Below are positions 55,651 through 64,000 of a DNA stretch of 64,000 nucleotides, piece after piece. Location of the stretch: assembly GCA_948144175.1 (NCBI GenBank), contig CANXME010001986.1, positions 62,001 to 126,000 on the forward strand, given 5' to 3'. Source of the DNA: Closterium sp. NIES-65. Its lineage: Eukaryota > Streptophyta > Zygnematophyceae > Desmidiales > Closteriaceae. Made by a program: the position numbers and the translations under genes. Each line of letters begins with the position of its first letter. The first letter of the stretch is position 1. The notes below the pieces were generated by a model that had not been told where the DNA came from, did not search any database, and was given only the letters and a program-made list of their open reading frames with translations.

Positions 55651-56590
55651 CTACTGCAGTCTACTAGACCCAGTCTCAACGAGGCCTAACTGCAGACAAA
55701 ACCGGCGGTGGTCACAAGGCTGAAGGGCCTTGGTGAAGATGTCTACAGTGTTGGCCTTGGAGGCCACGAAGTCCAGACGAGCCTGTCCGCGTCTCTGCAA
55801 CTCTCGAAGGAGGAAATACCTGACGTCGATGTGCTTCACTCTGCTCTCCAGTCGAGGCTCACGACACAGGAGAATCATCGCCTTGTTGTCAGCAAACAAG
55901 GTCGGTGCAGAGCTCGGCCGCTCACCAAGGTCAGTGAGCAAGAAGGTCAACCAGCGTAGCTCCTGTGTAGCAAGGGCTCCAGCGTAGATCTCGGCCTCTA
56001 CGGTAGAAGTCGCAACAGAAGAGGACCGAGTGGACCTCCACGAAACAGCTCCAGAGCCCAGGCTGAAACAGTAACCCTGCGTAGACCTCTGAGTCTCAAC
56101 GTCGTCGGCGTAGGAGGAGTCGTAGTGACCGATGAGTACAACTGGCTGTGTCCCTCCAAGTACAAGCCCCATGTCTGATATCGCGCCGAGGTACTTTGCC
56201 ACCCTCTTAGCCGCCGTCTAGTGAACAGGATGGTGTCTCCCAGTCGCAACAAAGCGAGAAAAGATGCTAAGAGGGAAGGCGTGGTCCGGGCGAGTACACG
56301 TCATCAGGTGCATGAGGCAGCCCACCAGCTCTGCGTAGGGACCACTGGGCTCGAACGGCTCGTCAAGAAAAGGCCCAGTGAGTCAGTGGTCTACAGCAAG
56401 AGGGGTGGGTGTAGGAGAAGAGTGTTGAAGCCCGAACCGCTAAAGGACCTGCTGCACCATGTGTGACTGAGTCAGACTGATGGTGCGAGCGGCTCTGTCC
56501 CTGGAGATCTCCAGGCCAAGGTAGCGGCGCAGTTCCCCAAGGTCAGTGCAGGTGTGTCTTTTCTGCAGTTCGGACTTCACCTCTGCCAGT
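55651..56590 (-). pseudogene. Copia-C2 reverse transcriptase end and RNase H part (fossil)
   Basis: RNase H block (IGHYDSSYADDVETQRSTQGY, FADNKAMILLCREPRLESRVKHIDVRY) preceded by the reverse transcriptase thumb region. 55445-55650 is 3' non-coding sequence. N1 is inserted at the right side. Confidence 0.88.
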
Positions 56591-56723
56591 TGTGAAGAAT
56601 GAGGAATGAAGAAGAGTGAAGTGTTGCACTAGCAGCAGTTGGCATACATATAGGAAACCCTAATTGGGTTGTACTCGCTATAGAGTACCCCACTGCAGGC
56701 TAGACAATTATAACATTCTGACA
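56591..56723 (-). repeat. N1 3' LTR
   Basis: 133 bp; pairs with 58239-58371. Confidence 0.95.
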
Positions 56724-57599
56724 CACCCCCATAGCCAAAGTGGGGTGTAATCAGCACAGTGAGCAAGCAGGCATAGAGCAGGAGTTCACAATAGGGAGCA
56801 AAGCTAGAGTTAATCACAGCGGGCAAGTGAGGAGGAAGAGGAACTGTGGAGGGAGAGAAGATGGGAGGCAAAGACTGAAGCTGCAAAGGCACGGGCACAG
56901 GAGCGGCTGACTCAGTGGCTATTGAAGCAAGGGCGACGGACTATTGGAGTAACTGGCTCCGCGGCTATAGACGAGCGGCAAGACCAACGGACCCACTGGC
57001 GACTGGTGCAACAGGCTCACTGGCTACCGAAGCAAGGGCGACGGACTACAGGCGCTGTAGGCGACACGACAGCTACCTTCACACAGCCTCCTCCAGCTGC
57101 CCCACACCTCTCGACACACACCCCTTGCTCAAACCCTAGTTCTACTCCCAAAGCACCCCCATATCACACACCCCTTGCTGCACCCTAGGTTCACTCACAC
57201 CCCACCCCCTAGCACCACTCCGTCGACTCCCACACACCCACCCCCCTCAGCGGCAGCTGCAGCAGTGGGAGACAGAGGAGGAGGAGGAGCACGGGAGACC
57301 ACACACCCGCCACCCCCTACTCGCCGCCCCCAGACCCTAACACAGGGCAGGGCGGGACGGCGGGTAGGGAGGTTACAGGGGGGGGGGGGGGGGGCGACGC
57401 GCGGCCTCCTAGGGCGCCAAAACAGGCGGCAGAAGGGGCGACGCTCGCCCCCCCCCCCCCAAGGTCGCGGCCCCCCCAGGGAGCCGCGACGGGCGACGGG
57501 AAAAGAGGGGGGGGGGCGGTGCACGGGCCCCTGGTGCGCCGCAACAGGCGACAGAGCATGGCCGGGGCGGGGCTGGGGCAGAGTCGAGGCAGGGCCGAA

Positions 57600-58170
57600 A
57601 GGGGCGGCGACGGGGCCGCAAGTGGCGGCGACGGGGCCGCTGGAGGCGGCGACGGGGCCGATAGGGGCGGCGACGGGGCCGCTAGGGGCGGCGACGGGGC
57701 CGCTGGTGGTGGCGACGGGGCCCATAGGGGCGGCGACGGGGCCACGAAGGGGCCGCGAGGGGCCTGGAAGGGCGGCGACGGGCCGCTAGGGGCGGCGACG
57801 GGGCCGCGAAGTGGCCGAGAGGGGCCTGGAAGGGCGGCAACGGGGCCGCTAGGGGCGGCGACGGGGCCGCGAAGGGGCCTCGAGGGGCCGAGAAGGGCGG
57901 CGACGAGGCCGCTTAGGGGCGGCGACGGGGCCGGTAGAGGCGGCGACGGGGCCGCGAAGGGCGACGGGGCCGCTAGAGGCGGCGACGGGGCCGCGAAGAG
58001 CGGGGACGGGGCCGCTAGGGGCGGCGACGGGGCCGCGAAGGGCGGCGACGGGGCCGCTAGGGGCGGCGACGGGACCGCTAGGGGCGGCGACGAGACCGCT
58101 AGGGGCGGCGACGGGGTCGCGAAGGGGCCGCGAGGGGCCTGGAAGGGCGGCAACGGGGCCGCTAAGAGTA
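57600..58170 (-). repeat. N1 internal GC-rich tandem array
   Basis: About 18-24-bp units GGCGGCGACGGGGCCGCTAG and variants; the same words occur inverted in N2 (61220-61670). Confidence 0.9.
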
Positions 58171-58238
58171 GCACACAGAGTAGCAGCGGAAGCAGTTAGG
58201 TGGGCCCACAGGCCAGGAGCGTAGATGCTCTGATAGCA

Positions 58239-58371
58239 TGTGAAGAATGAGGAATGAAGAAGAGTGAAGTGTTATACTAGCAGCAGTTGGCATACATATA
58301 GGAAACCCTAATTGGGTTGTACTCGCTATAGATTACCCCACTGCAGGCTAGACAATTATAACATTCTGACA
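58239..58371 (-). repeat. N1 5' LTR
   Basis: 133 bp; three differences from the 3' LTR. Confidence 0.95.
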
Positions 58372-58376
58372 CCAGT

Positions 58377-60740
58377 GCAACTGTGTCGCCTGTGGCAAAA
58401 ACCAGGTCGTCAACATAGACGAGAACGAAGAAAGGTGCGCCTACGACGAACAAACAGCGACGGGCTGGCGGAAGACGGCTCAAACCCAAGGTCGGACAGA
58501 GTAGAGCGGAGAGTGTTGTGCCACTCACGGGGTGCCTGGCAGAGACCGTAGACCGGTCGTCTGAGGCTCCACTGGGTACCAGGCGGGAAGGTGCCAGTGA
58601 AGCCCGGAGGACGACGCAGCCAGATTTCCTCGTGTAGACTGCCCTGGAGGAAGGCAGTGGAGAAGTCAAGAGAGTGTAGCTCGTAGTCTCTCTGCGCTGC
58701 TACGTGTAGTAACACCCGAAGAGTGGTCATCTTCGGGGTGGGCGCGAAGGTATGAAAGAAGTCAGCTCCCTCACGCTGACTGAACCCTCTAGCCACGTAG
58801 CGTGCCTTGAAGACTGGGGGAGATCCCGGCGGCCGCTTCACCTTGAAGATCCACATGTCGTCAACTATGGTCACCCCTCGGGGGGGAACCTCGTCAACGT
58901 AAGTGCCTGTGGACCTGTAGAAGGCCATCTCTGCGTCCATGGCAGCTCTCTACTAAGAGGCCCAAGGCCCTGACACTGCCTCAGCGTAAGTGCGAGGAGT
59001 AGGTATGTCAGGAGCGTCGGGGTCTCCCTCAGGAACGAGGAGCATGGCACAGAGATGAGGCGAAGCAGCTGCTAGGAACTCTAGCTCAAACTGTCTGTCC
59101 TCTAGGACGTCACAGCCAAAGGCAGACTCACCCCTGGTGGACAGAGGACGGACAGGAGGAGCGACCACAACACGAGTGGCGTAGTCAAGGCGATGCGTGG
59201 CAGTAAAGTCAGTGACAACGGCAGTGAGGACCATGACGGAGGAAGGGGAGGCACGAGGGTCAGTAACAAGAGAGGCGAGAACACGAGAGAGAGAGAGAGT
59301 AGGGCGGTACGTGCGGTAGTAGTCAATGACCGGAGTGGACAGGGAGGCAGTGAGAGACGACTCAGGAGGACGAGGAAGAACAAACGAAGGAGGATGAGGA
59401 GGACTAGGACGAAACAACACGGTACGGAGGTCAGTGACAGGTGACGAAGGACGAGCACAAGGGGGACAAGAGGTCCAAATGTGGGCGAGAGGAGAGGGAG
59501 ACGGAGGAGACTGAGAACGAGGGAACACAGCCGGAGCTGAGTCCGGAGGAGGAAACGTAGGACCGAACACAGGAGGAGAGGAGGGGAAACCAAGGGCCCG
59601 AAGGCCAGAAACAGGGGCCGGAGGCTGCTTCGGCTGCTGTGGTTGCTGCTGCTACTACTGCTGCTGCTGCTACTGCTGCTGCTCCCGCTGCAACTCCAAC
59701 CTCTCACGCTCCACCCGCTGCTGAACCACCGACCTCTCACGCTCCAAACGCTGCTGCTCCTCACGCTCTAGACGAAGAAGGGTCTGGTAATGAGTCGGGT
59801 AGGGGTGAGGAGGAGGAGTGGTGTCAGGAGACGCAGCAGAAGAACCGGCTCCGTCCTCGACAGTACCCGACTGAGCACCCCCAGAGCGAGTACCTCCCGC
59901 CGCAGCACGACCTATAGGAGGTGTACCCGCACCCCTAGTCATGGTGCCTCTAGTGGCACCAGCACCAGCCCCAAACTCTCCAGCTCCAGAAACACCACCA
60001 GCTCCAGCACCACCACCAGCTCCAGTACCCTCGGAACGGGCAGCTGCAGCAGGTGCACGAACAGCTCCAACGCCAACACGCCCTCACCTCGAGCACCAAC
60101 ACCCTCAGAGGCCGCAGTGGTCGGTAAAGGAAGCGCTGACGGCTGCTGCGGAGGCGGTGAGGACGTCTGTGGGGAAGGAGGAGAGACCTGGGGGGGTACT
60201 AAGGGGGGGGGGGAGTAGCATGGGACACACTAGACGGAGTGGGAACGGGGGGGGTACCGGAGGAGTAGGGGCGAGAGGAGGAGGAGCTGGAGCTAGGAAG
60301 AGGGGAGGGGGGGGAACCGGGAGACCTCGACAGGGGTACCGGACGTAGTAGGGGACGGACTCGTCGAAGCGGACGTCACGAGAGTCAAAGAACCGGTGGG
60401 AGGGAGGGTGGTAAAAATGAAGTCAGAGGAGCCCTCTGGGAAACCAAGGAAGACACAAGGGACAATGCGAGGCGAGATCTTGTCCGCAGAGGTGTCGCGG
60501 ACAAGAGTTAAGCAGCCCCAGACACTAAACCTCGACGCAACACCAGGGGACCCTGTCCAAAGACTGGTCGGTGAAGCCCCTGGCCGAGAGACGCGAGGCC
60601 AGAGGTTCAGCTGATGAGCGGCATACCGAGCCGCGTAGGGCCACAGAAAATGGGGTGCTTGGGCGTGGATCATGGAGGTGCGAGCGATCTCCATGACCAG
60701 GCCTAAGCGGCGCTCAGCAACCCCATTCTGCTGTGGTGGG
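58377..60740 (-). pseudogene. Copia-C2 integrase end, linker and reverse transcriptase part (fossil)
   Basis: 60293-60740 gives an integrase C-terminal part (MEIARTSMIHAQAPHFLWPYA, LWTG, CVFLGFPEG). 58941-60290 is a long low-complexity linker with Gln/Arg/Glu-rich repeats. 58377-58940 is reverse transcriptase (MWIFKVKRPPGSPPVFKARY, LVYVDDLVFATGD). Several breaks. Confidence 0.85.
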
Positions 60741-60946
60741 CGCTGCTGATGGCTCTGTCGCTGCTGTTGCTGTCCCTGCCGCTGCTACTGTCCAGGCGGT
60801 GGCAGCTACTGAGGAGTTGGCTGCTACTGCTGCTGGGACCCCTCACCACCAGTGAAAACTCCACCGTCGAAAGGAGGGTCGTCAGGTCCCGAGCCACCCC
60901 CACCACCACTCCCACCACCTGCTCCACCGCCACCGCCACTACCCGC

Positions 60947-61136
60947 TGTTAGAATATATCTGTAACTGCTTGTAGCTGTAGTAAGTGTAGTTACTATAAA
61001 CTTTATTAGGTGGTGCACCTTCTTTGTTCATTTGCTATATGTTCTTGCAAACCTAAAGTGAAGTCATTCATTCTCCTTTTCAACTTCCTCGACACTCACT
61101 AGCCATGGCTCCTAGTCTAGCTAGGACTCTTTGACA
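60947..61136 (+). repeat. N2 5' LTR
   Basis: 190 bp, TGTTAGAATATATC to CTTTGACA; pairs with 62600-62789. Confidence 0.95.
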
Positions 61137-61219
61137 GGCTATCAGAGCAAACTACGTTCCTGGCCTGTTGCTTCCGCTGCTACTCTGTGTACTGCACGCC
61201 CCGTGGCGTGCCCCTCGCG

Positions 61220-61670
61220 AGACCCTTAGTGTCCCCTCGCGGCCCCCTTCGCGGCCCCGTCGCCGCCCTTCCAGGACCTTCGCGGCCCCTTCGCGGCCCC
61301 TTCGCGGCCCCGTCGCCGCCCCTATCGGCCCCGTCGCCGACCTTTCAGGCCCTTCGCGGCCCCTTCGCGGCCCCGTCGCCGCCCCTATCGGCCCCGTCGC
61401 CGACCTTTCAGGCCCCTCGCGGCCCCTTCGCGGCCCCGTCGCCGCCTCCAGCGGCCCCGTCGCCGCCCCTACCAGCCCCGTCGCTGACCTTTCAGGCCCC
61501 TCGCGGCCCCTTCGCGGCCCCGTCGCCACCCCTATCGGCCCCGTCGCCGCCTCAAGCGGCCCCGTCGCCGCCTCCAGCGGCCCCGTCGCCGCCCCTTGCG
61601 GCCCCGTCGCCGCCTCTAGCGGCCCCGTCGCCGCCCCTTGCGGCCCCGTCGCTGCCCCTTTCGGCCCTCC
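61220..61670 (+). repeat. N2 internal GC-rich tandem array
   Basis: CGGCCCCGTCGCCGCCCCT-type units, inverted equivalent of the N1 array. A long C run follows at about 62029-62070. Confidence 0.9.
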
Positions 61671-62028
61671 CTCGACCCCGACCCTGGCCCGGCCCCGACC
61701 CTGTTGCGGCCCCGTCCCGGACCTGCCCCGACCCCGGCCCTGCCCTGACCCTGTCGCGGCCCTATCGCGGCCCTCCCCCTGCTATGCCCCGACCCTACCT
61801 CGACCCTGCCCCGGCCCCGCCCCGGCCATGCTCCGTCGCCTGTCGCGGCGCGGGGCACGTGCACCGCCCCCCCCCTCTTTTTCCTGTCGCACGTTGCGGC
61901 TCCCTGGGGGGGCGCACGCGGCCCCCTAAGGTCCCCTCGACAGGCGACGGGAGGGGAGACCTAGGGGGGGGGGGCGAGCGTCGCCCCTTCTGCCGCCTGC
62001 TTTGGCGCCCTGGGAGGCCGCGCGTCGT

Positions 62029-62059
<31 letters not shown>

Positions 62060-62599
62060 CCCCCCCCCTGTAACCTCCCTACCCGCCATCCCGCCCTGCC
62101 CTGTGTTAGGGTTTGGGGTTGGCGAGTAGGGGGTGGCGGGTGTGGGGGTGGCGGGTGTGTGGTCTCCCCTTCCCCTCCTCCTCCTTTCATTCCCACTGCT
62201 GCAGTTGCCGCAGGGGGGGAGGGTGTGAGGGTGTGGGGGAGCCAGGGGAGTGGCATTGGGGTGGCGGGTGTGTGGTCTCCCCTTCCCATCCTCCTCCTTT
62301 CGCCCCCCCTCTGCTGCTCCTGCAGCAGTGGGAGGGGGAGGGGGAGGGGGAGGGTGAGGGGATGGAGTGGGTGACCAGCTAGCGCCAGCCCGCCTCCTCT
62401 CTCTCCCTGCCGCCCCTCCTGTGGTCAGGGGGGGAGGAGAGTAAAGGGGTGGCAGGAGTGCCTGTCCCCCCCCCCCTTTGCTGCTGTACCTGCTTTGTAA
62501 CCTTGCCTGTTGCCTGCTGTTGCTGTTTTCTCAGCTCGTGGTGTACCCATCCAGGTTGTGTCACTGCACAGACTCCTGCTTCTGGCAGTTATGGGGGAG

Positions 62600-62789
62600 T
62601 GTTAGAATATATATGTAACTGCCTGTAGCTGTACTTAGTGTAGTTATTATAAACTTTGTTAGGTGGTGCACCTTCTTTGTTCATTTGCTATATGTTCTTG
62701 CAAACCTAAAGTGAAGTCATTCATTCTCCTTTTCAACTTCCTCGACACTCACTAGCCATGGCTCCTAGTCTAGCTAGGACTCTTTGACA
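62600..62789 (+). repeat. N2 3' LTR
   Basis: 190 bp, about six differences from the 5' LTR. Confidence 0.95.
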
Positions 62790-63657
62790 CCCGCACCACC
62801 TCCAGTACCCCCGCCGCCCTTCCCGCCCCTCTTACCAGCCTTGCCACGTTTCTGCCCACCAGAGACAGAAACAGGCGCCGTCTCCTCAGAGGCAGAAGAC
62901 GTGGGGGTGGCAAGTGAGGCAGAGAAGGTGGGAAGCTGTGGTACCGCACACCCCTCAAAAAGACGAGGAGGAGGCTCGGAAGAGGCAGAGGCAATAGTGA
63001 GGAGGTTACTCTCGATCTTCGAGAGAGCAGTCTCAAGAAGATCGATGGTAAGCTCAGTGGGGTGCTTCAGAAGAAGCGTGTCGCGGGCTGTGGCTAGGTG
63101 GTCAGGGAGGCGAGTGACTAGCAAGTGAATAGTGAGGGTGGGGCAAGGGCAAGCTGGTCCTCAGTGCAAGCAGCACGAAAGCGAGCATCAGGGGAGCAAA
63201 AGTGAGTAGCGAGGTCAGAGATAGTCTGAAAGGAGGCGAGGTCAGGGTAGATAAAGGGTACGAGCAGGTGACTAAGCGAAGCAGAGGAGGGAGTGGAGTA
63301 GCGAGTAACAATAGCCTTATGCAGATCTACAGCAGACTCGACCTGAGTGAAGTGGACTGCCTCTGTCGGCGGGAGAAGGTCGGTCAGGGCGAGACAGGCA
63401 GCGGCGTCACGAGACTCCCACACGTCGCGAGCAAGGAGCTGGGGCTGGTAGTCGGCCTCCTGCTCAGAAGTAGGCGGTGGGGTAGTGGGCAGCGGCTGAG
63501 GCTGCGGAGGAGCGGTGTGAGTGCCGGACGCGTGTGCGAATAGGTGCACGCCATCCTGCCGCTGGCTCTTAAGGTGGCGCTGCACCTGCGTAAGCCACGT
63601 ACTAAAGTCAATCGGTCTCCCTTCAGGGTCAAATCGAAGTACTCGGGAGGTCGCCAT

Positions 63658-64000
63658 AGGGGGCAAAACTGAGAGAGCGCGACTGCCAGCCGCGGGAGGG
63701 GGAGACAGTCAGTGGCCTGTGAGCAAGCGCGCAGGCGTGCAGGTGGGCATGCGGCGCGGCATTCGGACAGGCGGGCGGCGCGGCGCGCTGGCTGGTGGGC
63801 GGTGCGGTGCGCTGGCTGGCGTGCGAGCGGCGCGGTGCGCTTGCGTGGCGTGCTGGCGTGTGCGCCGGCGTGGCGCGCTGGCGTGCGCACTGGCGAGCGC
63901 GCTGGCGTGACGCGTTGGCGGGCGCGCTGGCTGACGGGCTGGCGGGGCGCGCTAGCGTGCGCGCTGGCGTGACGCGCTGGCGGGCGCGCTGGCGTGCGCG
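63658..64000 (-). repeat. Copia-C2 leader repeats
   Basis: GC-rich array of GCGCGCTGGCGTG-like words, densest from 63860 to the edge. Again a repeat-rich copia leader; no gene. Confidence 0.75.

Larger units (their letters stand above)
56591..58371 (-). mobile_element. N1: non-autonomous LTR element in Copia-C2
   Basis: LTRs 58239-58371 (5') and 56591-56723 (3'), 133 bp, three differences. Target duplication CCAGT (56586-56590; 58372-58376). Primer-binding site TGCTATCAGAGC at 58227-58238; polypurine tract next to the 3' LTR. The 1.5-kb interior has no gag or pol. Its GGCGGCGACGGGGCCGC-type repeats (57600-58170) leave a long minus-strand Pro/Ala-rich frame open (58174-57317), which may be an artefact of the repeat. 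Confidence 0.93.
60947..62789 (+). mobile_element. N2: non-autonomous LTR element in Copia-C2
   Basis: LTRs 60947-61136 and 62600-62789 (190 bp, about six differences). Target duplication CCCGC (60942-60946; 62790-62794). Primer-binding site GGCTATCAGAGC at 61137-61148; purine tract ATGGGGGAG before the 3' LTR. The interior lacks gag and pol. Its start and GC-rich array match N1, though the LTRs do not. A 395-codon Pro/Ala-rich frame (61187-62374) is open over the repeats. Confidence 0.93.
60747..63657 (-). pseudogene. Copia-C2 gag part (fossil, interrupted by N2)
   Basis: From MATSRVLRFDPEGRPIDF at 63657 leftward: capsid-like block (FIYPDLASFQTISDL), a basic/Gly-rich stretch, then beyond N2 more Gly-rich and Gln-rich sequence. 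Several breaks. Confidence 0.82.
55350..64000 (-). mobile_element. Copia-C2: old Ty1/copia fossil running off the right edge, holding N1 and N2
   Basis: Minus orientation. A 3' LTR ends at 55444 (TGTCAAATG start in element direction; other edge uncertain). A polypurine tract lies next to it (CACCCCCATAGCC on plus). Then, rightward, RNase H, reverse transcriptase, linker, integrase end, gag and a repeat-rich leader. The 5' LTR lies beyond the window. Broken in several places and lacking some parts. Confidence 0.85.

Overview
This is nuclear DNA of a eukaryote, most likely a streptophyte (green-lineage) organism. The evidence is a host gene with many small GT-AG introns, a DOMON-cytochrome b561 gene, PIF/Harbinger, pogo-like and hAT DNA transposons, and many nested Ty1/copia retrotransposons with short LTRs primed by initiator tRNA-Met. 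The very GC-rich copia coding sequence and leader arrays would fit a zygnematophycean alga such as Closterium. That assignment is from memory and is weak.

Layout. Position 1-426 holds the 5' end of a leftward gene with a 17-residue repeat. A divergent intergenic region follows, with a Tourist-like MITE (1050-1401). Position 1724-9377 is a ten-exon DEAD-box helicase gene of the DBP4/DDX10 family (rRNA processing). Its introns are littered with partial copies of its own exons. A 31.5-kb nest fills 9558-41049. It grew from one old copia element (Copia-B, minus strand, 437-bp LTRs, target duplication CGGGG). A pogo-like transposon sits in its 3' LTR at a TA (9665-20237) and itself carries a young copia (Copia-A1). 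Two more young copias (A2, A3) lie inside the Copia-B coding region. A decayed copy of the helicase gene's 3' end lies beyond the nest (about 41078-41200), so the nest landed among tandem copies of that gene end.

Position 41355-44908 is a complete PIF/Harbinger transposon (transposase plus Myb/SANT-like partner gene, convergent, TAA target duplication). Position 45187-47757 is a five-exon leftward gene for a secreted or membrane DOMON-cytochrome b561 protein, with an unusual acidic repeat block behind its signal peptide. From 48748 to the right edge there are again nested fossils: Copia-C1 (plus) holding Copia-A4; a broken hAT transposase piece; and Copia-C2 (minus, running off the window), which holds two short non-autonomous LTR elements, N1 and N2.

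Only three host genes are visible; the rest is transposon sequence. LTR pairs of A1-A3 differ at 0-1 positions, so these insertions are very recent, whereas Copia-B (about 3% between LTRs) and the Copia-C copies are older. The most unusual signal is the helicase gene, where most exons have truncated tandem copies that keep the adjacent splice site, a possible record of intron growth by repeated tandem duplication.
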